DNA of 64,000 nucleotides from Luidia sarsii (Eukaryota > Echinodermata > Asteroidea > Paxillosida > Luidiidae), in assembly GCA_949987565.1 (NCBI GenBank), contig OX465103.1:19663280-19727279 (forward strand), in the 5' to 3' direction. Shown here one piece after another: positions 30,881 to 41,892 of the stretch (positions within the stretch are counted from its first letter, which is position 1; every line of letters starts with the position of its first letter). Under the pieces are notes generated by a model that had not been told where the DNA came from, did no database searches, and worked only from the letters and a program-made list of their open reading frames with translations. Both the position numbers and the translations under genes were made by a program.

Positions 30881-33229
30881 GCTGTTTGAACTTTGAACTT
30901 TAAAACCTTCAAAAAATCATAACAAATCAACAGTTAGCTCCCTTGTCTTGCTGTTTGCAGCATGTGAGAAGTCTTTCCCGGCACTAGAGATTGATGACCT
31001 TTGTGATGTCATCTGACCCCGTCTTCTGGTTGAAACAGGAAGTGAAATTGTAAGGGCTCTTATTCAAATTTGAAGACAGATATGAACTTTGTGTTAACGT
31101 TGTTAGGTCAAGGTTGAGTCACTCTGTAATTCATTAATATATGACGTCATCAAGTACTCGAGCGCCCTCTAGCGGCAGGTTGAAAATGTCTAAAAATGTA
31201 ATTTAACACGATCCCTGTGGCGAAGTTTGAGGAAATCGTTTCAAATTCGGCAGGGAGACAGCCAAACACTCGGACAATGCACATGACAAGTTTTAATGAC
31301 ATGACGTAAACATAACGGAAATTAGAAATGAAAGTCTTTTTTTTCTTCAAAAATTCATAGAAATTAAAAAAAATAAGTTACGTTTTTAATTGTTTCACCA
31401 CAAGAAAGAGTAAATTTTTTCCTTTACGATGATACCTTACATATGCTGCCAGTAGTTTTAAAACGCCTGTGGTGATGAAAAATATGATTACCTCCATCTA
31501 TCTCCAGATGTCTTTTTTTTAATACATCTTATGTCTGTGAAGGTGTGTGCATTGTCTCAAGGTCGAGAAGGGGGGATCACTGCTTGGACTGTACCATTGC
31601 CTCAGACTGGGTCGGGGAGGGGTGTTCCGTAGATGCCCTTCTACTGTACAAGCTGTGTACAGCAGGTGCGCGCACAGTGTTTTATAGGCTGCCGGAGCCT
31701 AGAGAGGGGCAGAGGGAGGGCGAGGAGAGCGTGGAGTTTGGGGGAGAGGGTTGAAGGGGATGGAGTAAGAAAGGGCGGGAGAGATGTAGAGAGGGGAGAG
31801 AGGTGGTCGCGGGGTGCAGGGCAATGAAAATGTTGTCGGGACTTGCTTGTGAGGTAGCAGCCATGGATATGCCTAGAGAAGGGGCAGAGAGAGAGGGAGA
31901 GTGAGCCGAGAGGAACAGAGGGAGAGGGTGAAGAGAAAAGGGGGATTGAGATGGAGAGGGTGAGGGAGGGAGGGAGGGAGAGGGTGCGAGAGAAGGGGGA
32001 GTGAGAGGGGAGAGGGAACGGGGGGAGTGAGAGGGGAGAGAGAAAGAGAGAGGAAAAGAGAGAGGGGGTAGACAGAGAGGGGTAGACAGAGAGGGGTAGA
32101 CAGAGAGGGGAGACAGAGGGGAGACAGAGTGGGGTTTGTTCTTATTAATCCAAACGTGTGTACTGTACGAATAGGTTTGGTGGCCTTGGTCAATTGCTCT
32201 AACCTCCGTGCTCTAACGATGGAGGAAGAAGGGCCCAAGGGGGGTTGAGGTTGAGGGGTTGCATGCAGTGGGAGAAGGGTGGGTTAGAACATTCCGGTTA
32301 GAACAAGGTGCAGGGGTGAGGGACGAGGGGAGACGACATGATGTCTTGATAAGGCTCGGGCAATAGGTGCGAGAGGGGCGAGAGGGGAGAGGGGGAGAGT
32401 GGGAGAGTGGGAGAGTGGGAGAGAGGGGGAGAGCGAGGGGGAGAGAGAGGGGGGAGATGGGACGAGAGGGGAGAGAGGGGGGAGAGGGGAGAATGGGAGG
32501 AGAGGGATAGAGAGCAGGAGAGAGGGGAGAGAGGGAGAGTGGGATAGAGAGGGGGAGAGAGGGGAGAGAGGGGAGAGAGGGGAGAGGGGGAGAGTGGGAT
32601 AGAGAGGGGGAGAGAGGGGACAGAGGGGGCGAGAGGGGAGAAGGGGGAGAGTGGGAGAGAGGGGGAGAGAGAGGGGGACAGGGGACGAGAGGGGGCGAAA
32701 GGGGGAGACAGGGGAGAGAGAGGGAGAGAGGGCGAGAGAAAGGGGAGAGAGGGGCTTTAGATATTTGGGGGGGGGTCTTGGCGACACCGAAATGGTGAAG
32801 AGGGGAGGGTTAGAACAAAGGGTTGGGAGTAGGAGAAGGAGGGGTGATAGAGGACACGATATTTATGCTAAGTCCTGATAAGGTTGTGGCTGGGTAATGT
32901 GCAGTCGCCAATCAGTACACAGTAATGGCACTGCAATGACGATCAACCTGGAAGGGTAGTTCTTCTGGTTTTCCGATTTTGTCGAGAGTCGGTTGTTCCC
33001 CAGAAGAAGAAAAAAAGGAAAAGCCCTACGATCTGTGACAACAGACGTAGATTTCTCGTCCTCTTCTTCTTGTTCTTCTTCCTCCTCAATTCTTCTAACC
33101 TCGGAATCTAGAGAACTACAGAAGATTCTTCAGCCAAACTTGACACACACAAAGTACATGACCCACCCTTGTGCCTCAAATTGGTTTGAAGTGAGTTGTT
33201 CGAAAGACGGTCACGTGACCGCTGTTTGA
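30881..33229. repeat. Long repeat unit copy U3
   Basis: Complete unit of about 2.35 kb from GTTTGAACTTTGAACTTTAA to GACGGTCACGTGACCGCT, colinear with U2 and U4. GA tracts lie at 31890-32130 and 32365-32755. It is in head-to-tail tandem with its neighbours, showing that the unit spreads or expands in tandem. No gene inside. Confidence 0.8.
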
Positions 33230-36200
33230 ACTTTGAACTTTAAAACCTTCAAAAATTCAAAACAAATCAACGGTTGGCTCCCTTGTCTTGCTGTTTGTGG
33301 CATGTGAGAAATGTTTCCAGCTGCTACAGATTGATGACCTTTCTGATGTCATCTGACCTCGTCTTCCGGTTGAAACAGGAAGTGACTTTGTAAGGGCTCT
33401 TTTTCAAATTTGAAGACAGATATGAACTTTGTGTTAACGTTGTTAGCTCAAGGTTGAGTCACTTTCTGTAATTCATTAACATATGACGTCGTCAAGTACT
33501 CGAGCGCCCTCTAGCGGCAGGTTGAAAATGTCCGAAAATGTAATTTAACACGATCCCTGTGGTGAAGTTTGAGGAAATCGTTTCAAATTCGGCACGGAGA
33601 CAGCCACACACTCGGAAAATGCACATGACAAGTTTTAATGACATGACGTAAACATAACGGAAATTAGAAATGAAAGTCTATTTTTTTTTCAAAAAATCAT
33701 AGAAATTCGTAAAAAAAAGTTAGGTTTTTAATTGTTTCACCACAAGAAAGAGTAAAATTTTTCCTTTCCGATGATACCTTACATATGCTGCCAGTAGTTT
33801 TAAAACGCCTGTGGTGATGAAAAATATGATTACTTCCATCTATCTCCAGATGTCTTTTTTTAAATAATCTAATGTGTGTGAAGGTGTGTGCATTGTCTCA
33901 AGGTCTTCAAGCCCTTCTCCTGTACAAGCTGTATACAGCAGGTGCGCAGTGTTTTATAGGCTGCCGGAGCATAGAGAGGGGCTGAGGGAGGGCGAGGAGA
34001 GCGTGGAGTTTGGGGGAGAGGGTTGAAGGGGATGGAGTAAGAAAGGGCGGGAGAGACGTAGAGAGGGGAGAGAGGTGGTCGTGGGGTGCAGGGCAATGAA
34101 AATGTTGTCGGGCTGTGCTTGTGAGGTAGAAGCCGTGGATATGCCTAGAGAAGGGGCAGAGAGAGAGGGAGAGTGAGCCGAGAGGAACAGAGGGAGAGGG
34201 TGAAGAGAAAAGGGGGATTGAGATGGAGAGGGTGATAGGTGATAGGGGAGATAGGGGAGAGAGGGGGAGAGAGGGGAGAGAGGGGAGAGAGGGGGAGAGA
34301 GGGGAGAGATGGGGACAGAGGGATAGAGAGGGGGAGAGAGGGGACAGAGGGGACAGAGGGGAGAGAGGGGGGGAGAGGGGGAGAAAGGGGGAGAGAGGGG
34401 GACAGAGGGGGACAGAGGGGACAGAGGGGGACAGAGGGGGACAGAGGGGAGAGAGGGGGAGAGAGGGGGAGAGAGGGTAGAGAGGGGGCGACAGGGGGAG
34501 ACAGGGGAGAGAGAGGGAGAGAGAGGGAGAGAAAGGGGAGAGAGGGGCTTTAGATATTGGGGGGGGGGGGGTAATCTTGGCGACACCGAAATGGTGAAGA
34601 GGGGAGGGTTAGAACAAAGGGTTGGGAGTAGGAGAAGGAGGGGTGATAGAGGACACAACGTTTACGCTAGACAAAGAGGGGTAGACAAAGAGGGGTAGAC
34701 AAAGAAGGGGTAGACAGAGAGGGGTCCGTTCTTATTTATTCAAACGTGTGTACTGTACGAATAGGTTTGGTTGCCTTGGTCAGTTGCTCTAACCTCCGTG
34801 CTCTAACGATGAAGGAAGGGGGGTTGAGGTTGAGGGGGTGCATGCAGTGGCAGAGGGGTGGGTTACAACATTCCGGTTAGAACAAGGTTTAGTGGGGACG
34901 AGGGGAGACTACAGGATGTCTTGATTAGGCTCGGGCAATAGGTGTGATAGGGGCGAGAGGGGAGAGGGGGAGAGAGGGGGGAAGGGGGAGAGAGGGATAG
35001 AGAGGGGGAGAGAGGGGAGAGAGGGGAGAGAGGGGAGAGAGGGGAGAGAGGGGGAGAGAGGGGAGAGAGGGGAGAGAGGGGGAGAGAGGGGAGAGATGGG
35101 GACAGAGGGATAGAGAGGGGGAGAGAGGGGACAGAGGGGACAGAGGGGAGAGAGGGGGGGAGAGGGGGGAGAGGGGGAGAAAGGGGGAGAGAGGGATAGA
35201 GAGGGGGACAGAGGGGGACAGAGGGGACAGAGGGGGACAGAGGGGGACAGAGGGGAGAGAGGGGGAGAGAGGGGGAGAGAGGGGGAGAGAGGGTAGAGAG
35301 GGGGCGACAGGGGGAGACAGGGGAGAGAGAGGGAGAGAGAGGGAGAGAAAGGGGAGAGAGGGGCTTTAGATATTGGGGGGGGGGTAATCTTGGCGACACC
35401 GAAATGGTGAAGAGGGGAGGGTTAGAACAAAGGGTTGGGAGTAGGAGAAGGAGGGGTGATAGAGGACACAACGTTTACGCTAAGTCCTGATATGGTTGTG
35501 GCTGGGTAATGTGCAGTCGCCAGTCAGTTCACAGTAATGGCACTGCAATGACGATCAACGTGGAAGAGTAGTTCTTCTGGTTTTCCGATTTCGTCGAGAT
35601 TCGGTCGTTCCCCAGAAAAAAAATAAAAAGGAAAAGCCCTACGATCTGTGACAACAAACGTAGATTTCTCGTCTTCTTCTTCTTCTTTTTCTTGTCGGAA
35701 AAATACCATAGACAAGCACAGGGGTTGTGTATGCGGCACTTTGGCCACTGAACATACTTGGATTTTTTTCAAACGTGGCAAATGCATAAAGCCGATGCTG
35801 AAATTGATCCTAATTACCTTGATATCATCATGACGTCATCACGTGTCACGTGACATTGCTTTAAAGGGGCAAATTTCAAAATCCATTAAAAGCATAAGTA
35901 CAAGTTTTCAACTTGGTTTCAACTTTGGTTTCAACTTTGCACTGTATCTAAGTTTGGAAAAGGTGTATCCAAAAATTGCCATCAATTGACCGAGACGTCA
36001 TCTCATGAATATTTATGAGGTCATGAACTTTTCAGATTTTCACATTGAAATGGGCATATTAGGCCAACGGAGCGAATTTTTTTAAATTTTTTTCTTTGAT
36101 ATCTATTGGGGACATGGTTTAGAAACACCTTCCGGAGCCAAAATGTCATTACGCAATCATGACATCATCAAAACGTGTCATTATAAAACACATATAAGGC
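33230..36200. repeat. Long repeat unit copy U4, with internal duplication
   Basis: Starts like the other units and shares the longer 3' end of U1 (TGACGTCATCACGTGTCACG at 35832, then the TTTGGAAAAGGTGTATCCAA repeat). An internal duplication repeats about 830 bp: CTTGGCGACACCGAAATGGT occurs at 34577 and 35391, and the same ACACAACGTTTACGCTA follows each. GA tracts at 34150-34550 and 34950-35370. Confidence 0.75.
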
Positions 36201-37225
36201 ATTGGTCGATCATCTCAAAATTTGGTATGTAGTTAGCTATCGTTTTGTATTATTGTGGTTCGCAAAATATTACATGTAATAAAAGTAAAAATAAGCCGAG
36301 TATCATGATTTCTCCTTTATTTGTTTGAGTATTCTTTTTATTAAATACGTATTAAATGAATCCACTACAAAGCAATGTCAATGTGGTGCACACTGGGTCC
36401 AGGAAGGCATGCCCTTGCTCCACCTTTTTCATTTCCCAGACTTTTAGACTGTACCACTGGCAACTGCACTAATTTAGTACCGGTACTTGTTCAAGATCTG
36501 ATTGCATACTGCTGGAGCCTGATGAATATACATTATCACAGAATGTCGGCATGGAAAGAGTGGGCTGATTGGACGGTGGAGCTGTACAGCACATGTGCAT
36601 GACTCCGCTCCCCTAAAATATAATGGAACGGCCCAATACCGCTCGCTATGGGCAGACACAGAGCAGTATTGGGAGTAAGGTTTCGTGGCTTCAAAGTCGT
36701 TCGTTGAGTTTCGTGCCGTAGTGTTTCGCAGCACCGACATTGGTTTCGCACTTTTGTGTTTCTTTAAGTCAGCGTGCCTACCGCAAAGTCGTCCTCACGG
36801 AAGTCAGCACGGTACCGCAAAGTCGGTGCAATGAAAGTCGGAGTGATACTGTAAAGTCGTGGCCGGCCGACTTGTCAACTTTCGTAAAAACGAAAGTCGA
36901 CATTTCGGGGTTTTTTCAAAAGTCGCGAGCGTTAGTCCCAGCGTTAGTCATAATTGGGAACATTATTTTTTTCTGATATCTCTTTTGACAGCTACACTGT
37001 ATATGGAGACAGACTGTGGAAACTCTCTTTAGGGCCCAAAATATGTGATGTAATAATGGCGCCATAAAAGTAAGTGATTTCAAAGCACACCTTAGTCATT
37101 GGCCAATCTTCTAAAAACTTGAACCTGAACTATCATGAATTTGTGATATTGTTGAAAATCCTGGGCATTCTCAAGGTGTTTTTGGGTGGCATTCAAGAAT
37201 TCCCAGGCCAATGATACAGGAATAG
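36201..37225. other. Intronic gap, no gene
   Basis: No recognised coding sequence. Between 36770 and 36920 a short motif (CGCAAAGTCG/GAAAGTCGG) repeats irregularly. The short frames at 36375-36740 have no domain. Confidence 0.5.
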
Positions 37226-37600
37226 GCTCTCAGGCCAACGATTGAGGAAAAGGCTCTAAGCCCAATGATTGAGGAATGTGCTCTCAGGCCAATGATTGAA
37301 GAATGGGCTCTCAGGCCAATCATTGACGAATGGGCTCTCAGGCCAATCATTGACAAATGGGCTCTCAGGCCAATCATTGACGAATGGGCTCTCAGGCCAA
37401 TCATTGACAAATGGGCTCTCAGGCCAATCATTGACAAATGGGCTCTCAGGCCAATCATTGACAAATGGGCTCTCAGGCCAATCATTGACAAATGGGCTCT
37501 CAGGCCAATCATTGACAAATGGGCTCTCAGGCCAATCATTGACAAATGGGCTCTCAGGCCAACGATCGAGGAAATTTAAAGGCTCTCAGGCCAATGATTG
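37226..37600. repeat. 27-bp minisatellite (GGGCTCTCAGGCCAATCATT unit)
   Basis: About 13-14 units of 27 bp; the central seven to eight (37340-37555) are almost identical and the outer ones diverged. Because 27 is divisible by three, all frames stay open and give false proteins such as (MIGLRAHLS)n on one strand and (IIDKWALRP)n on the other. It lies about 190 bp downstream of host exon 3 in intron 3. Confidence 0.93.
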
Positions 37601-37788
37601 GGGAATAGGCCCTTTGATTGCCCTTGTGGGATCCGATCCTCCTCGCAGGATCAAGTGTAAACACAGTGTTAGGGATCACACAAAGTGGATTTTGAAGAAA
37701 GCTGCATGCAAATTGCTTGGAAAAATGAATGAAAAACGGCAACAAATCAAGGTTAAAAAGACATTTTTTAAAGAACAAAAATTCTTAC

Positions 37789-38015
37789 CATCTTTTGCTG
37801 TACTGTCCAATCTATCTAGCACACTTCGCATCTTCTCTTCAGACTGCTTCATCTCTTTCTTGAGTGTGTCATTTAACTTGCTGGTATAAGCCAGCTGCTC
37901 TAGCTTTTCTGCAAGTCTGGCTTCTAGGTCTGCCTTATATTTCTGGAGTGTTACATTGTAATCTAGCTGGGAAATAAGCTGTTGTTTAACTGTAGAGAGG
38001 GTAGTGTCAGCGACT
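37789..38015 (-). CDS. Host coiled-coil gene, coding exon 3
   Basis: On the minus strand a pyrimidine tract and TTTTTCACTCAG precede the exon; the donor is GTAAGAAT at 37788-37781. The 227-nt exon takes one base to finish an Arg codon begun in exon 2, then reads VADTTLSTVKQQLISQLDYN, KYKADLEARLAEKLEQL, LNDTLKKEMKQSEEKM and RSVLDRLDSTAKD. It is rich in Glu, Lys and Leu with a- and d-position hydrophobics over about 75 residues, a clear coiled coil. Phase 1 at the end matches exon 4. I do not recognise the protein; centrosomal, ciliary and motor-adaptor proteins look like this, but nothing here decides. Confidence 0.82.
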
Positions 38016-38594
38016 CTGAGTGAAAAAGACATTGAAAACAAAATGATGCAAACCATTTCAAAATGAATGACTAAATTGGCCAACATTGTAAATCTTGAAA
38101 ATTATAAAGATGGTCTGATGGTTTTATTCTAACAGGACTTTTCTTAACCAATTCATACCAGGCCCATTTCAAGTGTTTTTTTTAAACTATGTATTACTAT
38201 TCATGTGCATGTATACAATGTACCTTGTTGCTCGTGTTCAAAGAAATTAAATAAATAACGAGTTGATGAAAGTGTAGGCTACAAGCGAACACGCCTTTCA
38301 GCGCCGTATGAATGAATGTTCAATGAATGGATTAAATAAATTCACACCAGACCAACCTAAAAATGGTCAAAAGAGGGTGCCGCAATGTATTGAAAACACA
38401 AAATATTTATTGAGTCTAAATTACATCTTTTTAAATACTTGAAATTTATTTTTCCAATTGATTTATGCTTCATAAATAAAGCTGTTCATTTTTAAATAGA
38501 CAAACAGAAACATTTACAAAAATATAACGATGTGAAATACCGTAACTCATTGCAAGAGGCCGCACTTCTAATACATGTACACTGTGTATTGGCC
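38016..38594. other. Intron 2, exon-proximal part
   Basis: AT-rich sequence with no gene and no clear repeat, up to the Penelope-like insertion. Confidence 0.5.
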
Positions 38595-39350
38595 AGTAAC
38601 CTGGTTGCTAGAGGCTATAGTTCTCGCCAAGTGAAGAACTCCATTGCTAAAGTCTATTCCATTCCCAGAAGTTCGGCATTAAAACAAAAGCCACCAGGTC
38701 CCAAGGACAAGCCCAAGGTTCCCTTAGTTACTTCCTACCACCCTTCTCTTCCTCCTCTCAGGAAGATAACTAAGGAAAACCACCATATTCTCCACACTTC
38801 AGATTGTCTGGCTGATGCCATTCTAAATTCGCCTGTTTTGGCTTTCAGGCGCCCCCGTAACCTGCGTGACTTAATTGTCCGAGCAGAGGTTCCCCCTTTG
38901 GACTCTTCACGTCCAACTAAATTTGGTACATTTAAGTGTACCTCGAAATGCATTGTTTGCAAGACACATGTCAATGAAATAGACTCTTTCAATGGACATT
39001 CTTCTGGAACTACCCACACGACCTATGGCTCTATCACGTGCACTACCTCAAACATCATACCTCATCTCTTGTAGAGTTTGTAATATTCAGTATGTTGGCG
39101 AGACCAAAAACACCCTCAAAAAACGGATCTATGGCCATAGGTCTACTATCAAAACCGGTCAAATGGACACCCTGGCCCTGTTGGGTATCACTTCAATCTC
39201 CCTGATCATTCAATATCAGATATGAGTGTACTGGGCATAGAATCACTTGGTCACCGTAGTAATGCTGTCCGTCTTAGCCGTGAGAAAATGGGGATGAAGG
39301 GTCATCAGACTAGTCAACCACATGGTCTCAACATCCAGGAGGATAATGAC
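38595..39350 (+). pseudogene. Penelope-like C-terminal region with CxxC linker and GIY-YIG domain
   Basis: The first frame (to 39074) has SIAKVYSIPRSSAL, VTSYHPSLPPLRKITKEN, AFRRPRNLRDLIVRAEVPP and GTFKCTSKCIVCKTHVNEI (Zn-binding-like Cys cluster). A frameshift near 39060 leads to LISCRVCNIQYVGETKNTL with KKRIYGHRSTIKTG (GIY-YIG core and the Arg/His segment). Another near 39180 leads to GYHFNLPDHSISDMSVLGIE. The Cys-rich linker before GIY-YIG is a feature of one group of endonuclease-bearing Penelope-like elements. Two frameshifts show a dead copy. Confidence 0.8.
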
Positions 39351-39628
39351 TAACACCATGCAGCTTTCTAATAATCCTTCTTTTGTGTTCAGTCCTTTAC
39401 ACTTCTCTCTTTGATCTTTCCCCCTCTTCTCACTAATCCCTACCCTACTCCTTGCCCTTCTCTTTGATCCTTCCCCCTCTTCTCACTAATCCCTACCCTA
39501 CTCCTTGCCCTTCCCTTTGATCTCTCCCTACCAGCTTCACTCTTTGTCCTTTGTTTCTCATCCGTGTCCTATTCACTCTCTCCCCCTTCCTTCGTGTACA
39601 TGTATCTGTTTTGTCCTTGTCACTCTGC

Positions 39629-39668
39629 CTTACAGAAAGGTCCTACTAGGATCGAAACGTCAGGCCCA
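39629..39668 (+). ncRNA. Possible hammerhead-derived terminal motif of Penelope-like B family
   Basis: AAAGGTCCTACTAGGATCGA followed by AACGTC can form a stem (GGUCCU with AGGAUC) next to GAAAC-GUC, as in the 3' half of hammerhead ribozymes. The first core block is not canonical: CUGANGA is replaced by TTACAGA here and TTTGAGA in the other copies. The motif is repeated at 11219-11260 (minus), 47790-47815 (minus) and 52973-53015 (plus). Confidence 0.3.
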
Positions 39669-39730
39669 CTTAATTTTAACATTTACATTTTGATAATTTT
39701 AGTCAGTAAGCAGTTTGCAACATTTTTGTA

Positions 39731-40042
39731 TATCACATGTACACCATCTTTGATTTTGCCTGATACACGTGTGTGCATGTACCGGTACGTACAGTATACA
39801 CATGTACATGTGTATTTCCATGGATTTTTGGCCACAACTGCCTATATTGAACAATTTTCAGGCATCCGAGGATGTTTGTTACAGCGACATTCCACTGTAC
39901 TCTTTTACATTCCATGTGTACAAGTGAGTCAAACCTGGCACAATTTAAACATCGATGTGGCTTTTGTCAAGGGATCATCCATTCAAAAAAGGGCCCAAAT
40001 GGGTCATAGTGCGTCATCAATGAAGCGTAGCATCTTGACATC
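39731..40042. other. Gap with a piggyBac-MITE-like fragment
   Basis: The stretch 39925-40030 (AAACCTGGCACAATTTAAAC, GATGTGGCTTTTGTCAAGGG, AAAAAAGGGCCC) resembles the inner part of the TTAA MITEs at 3470-3560 and 46430-46510. It is a fragment without ends. The sequence before it has GTACATGTAC-type words. Confidence 0.5.
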
Positions 40043-40068
40043 ATGGCGTCCAGTGAACATGCTCTATT

Positions 40069-40872
40069 TTGTGCTCTGTGGTTGATCATAGTTTTCCATG
40101 TTTCTACCACTCAAAGCCTTGCAAATTTTACATCAGAGAAAGAGCTTCTACTGCTGACCATTTTGACTTCAGGCTGGATGGACTTCCTGTCTTTTGCAGT
40201 GTGTTTGGGATGGTTTTTGATGCTCATTTCCAGCATTTCCAGGCAGCATCATTTGCAGTTTGCAGAAAGCTCTCCACACTTGAACAAGTCCATTGTTCCC
40301 TTTGTCCTTCGTGGTTGATGAGTCATGATGCCAAGCCTGTTGGACTGTTTGAGGTCTTAATGGCTGTGTCCAACCACCCCAACCTCTGTATTTCAGGCAG
40401 TAAATGGAGATTTTGTAGGAGCAGGACTCTCTATTATCCCAACACTACAGCATGCTTCAATATCTTACTGTCTGGTGACATTGAACTCAACCCAGGACCA
40501 GAATCTTCAGAGTCATCACACAGTCACAGGAAACCATCAAGTGATACCTGTCTGCAAGTTTATCTCCAGAATGTGAGAAGTCTGAAAAACAAACTGGACA
40601 TTCTTCACAGCTCATTGGTAGCCTATCTTCAGCCTCTAGGAATGTTCAACTTCTTTGCCCTGACTGAAACCTGGCTTACTGTCAATGTATTGGACTCTGA
40701 GGTGAGCATTCCCAACTACACCATCTTCCGGAAAGACAGGCTGAACAGACGTAGTGGTGGTGTCCTCTTTGGCTGCCATAACTCCTTTGAGTGTCGGAGA
40801 AGATCTGACTTGGAGCCAGATGATCTTGAACTTTTGCTGGTAGAGGTACGTCTCTCAAGTAAGAATAAGCGG
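40069..40872 (+). pseudogene. LINE N-terminal region, 2A-like peptide and endonuclease start
   Basis: The frame reads a Cys/His-rich N-terminal part, then ACFNILLSGDIELNPGPES at about residues 130-148. It contains the exact 2A motif D-x-E-x-N-P-G-P preceded by a hydrophobic LLSG, which makes ribosomes skip the Gly-Pro bond. Directly downstream starts the endonuclease: LQVYLQNVRSLKNKLDIL, FFALTETWLTVNVLDSE (catalytic Glu), RKDRLNRRSGGVLFGCHNSF and DDLELLLVEVRLSS. The frame then runs into the tandem array of the insertion. The start codon is uncertain; an overlapping frame from 40043 also has Met and could represent a frameshifted N-terminus. Confidence 0.8.
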
Positions 40873-40875
40873 GAG

Positions 40876-40995
40876 CAGGTCAACTCGTACGCACGCCAAC
40901 TCGTACGCTTGCCAACTCGTACGCAAATTGGTCAACTCGTACGCAGGCCAACTCATACGCGGCTTGGTCAACTCGTACGCGGGCCAACTCGTATG
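40876..40995 (+). repeat. CAACTCGTACGC tandem array 1
   Basis: Seven to eight copies of CAACTCGTACGC separated by 4-8 bp spacers (CGC, TTG, AAATTGGT, GGCTTGGT), unit spacing 16 or 20 bp. A related array is at 44217-44345. Confidence 0.85.
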
Positions 40996-41892
40996 CGGGC
41001 CAAATCGCCACCATGTTAGGGTGATTTGTTCACGCAAGATTTTTAAGCAAGATTTTCTTCTGTTCGAGCCCATTGCTCAACAGATTTACGTTCTTTAGGC
41101 CTACTTAAAGATAATGAAAGAGGGATCGAATCAGAGAAAAGTTGCCGATCACAGGGCCGAAAGGCTTGACGAATTGCCAACCAATTGAAGTCGAATCATT
41201 TTATCTTCACCGATGCATTTTAAGTTAAAGAGGAAGAGAGTTAGAGAGAGAGAGGAAGGGAGATATCGAGAGAGAGGGAGAGAAAGAGAATAAGTGTAGC
41301 AATAACATGTTGTCATGTCATCTGGACAATCGTCAGTTGCAGTAGTGTTTGTCTCAGTTTTTGGTTTACCGATATTTTTGATTGACTTGCTCCTCTAGCA
41401 AGGAGAGCTGTGTGTCTAGGATTTCCTCAGCGAAACCAGAAATGTCTGGGACGGGGTTTGTTTAGGCAAGGGGAGTTTTGCAATTGCATTAGATTTGCGT
41501 TCTTTAGGCCTACCGGTATAAAATGAAAGAGGGGCCGGATCGGAGAAAAGCTGCCGATCACAGGGCCGAAAGGTTTGACGAATTGCCGACCAATTGAATT
41601 CAAGCTCATCAAAGGAAAGTTGCATTATAAACGGATTATCCACTAATCCTTTTATCTTCACCGGCACATTTAAAGTTCGCCGCTGCGAGTGGCTTTTCAA
41701 TTTGAATCCTGCATGCACCACTGGGCAAACGTACAATATAAACCCTGGGCAGTTAGCATACTCCGTCAATTTCATCGACAACCTCCACTGCTGCTAGCTG
41801 CTTTCCAAGACCTTCCCTCAGTTTCATTGCCAACCTTCACTGCAAGTCGCTGTCCAAGATCTTCCAAGATTCCAAGAACTCCGTCACTCAAG

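Larger units (their letters stand above)
38595..39730 (+). mobile_element. Penelope-like element B, copy B1 (5'-truncated)
   Basis: Plus-strand coding begins LASNLVARGYSSRQVKNSI, the segment C-terminal to the RT. It continues through the Cys-rich linker and GIY-YIG domain to about 39350, then a 3' UTR with CT-rich repeats. The end is a terminal motif (GGATCGAAACGTCAGGC, 39649-39665) followed by TCAGTAAGCAGTTTGCAACA (39702-39721). The same 3' end is found at 11215, 47786 and 52868-53076, so this family is common here. The RT is absent. Confidence 0.83.

Noticed and set aside
37171..37889. Repetitive proteins (MIGLRAHLS)n and (IIDKWALRP)n
   Set aside because: By-product of a 27-bp tandem repeat, open on both strands in several frames.
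40876..40995. Possible CRISPR-like array
   Set aside because: Repeat cores are 12 bp with 4-8 bp spacers, in a eukaryotic transposon; there are no long unique spacers and no cas genes.
41260..41300. GAGAGAGAG run as a promoter GAGA site
   Set aside because: Simple sequence inside a transposon insertion; nothing ties it to a promoter.
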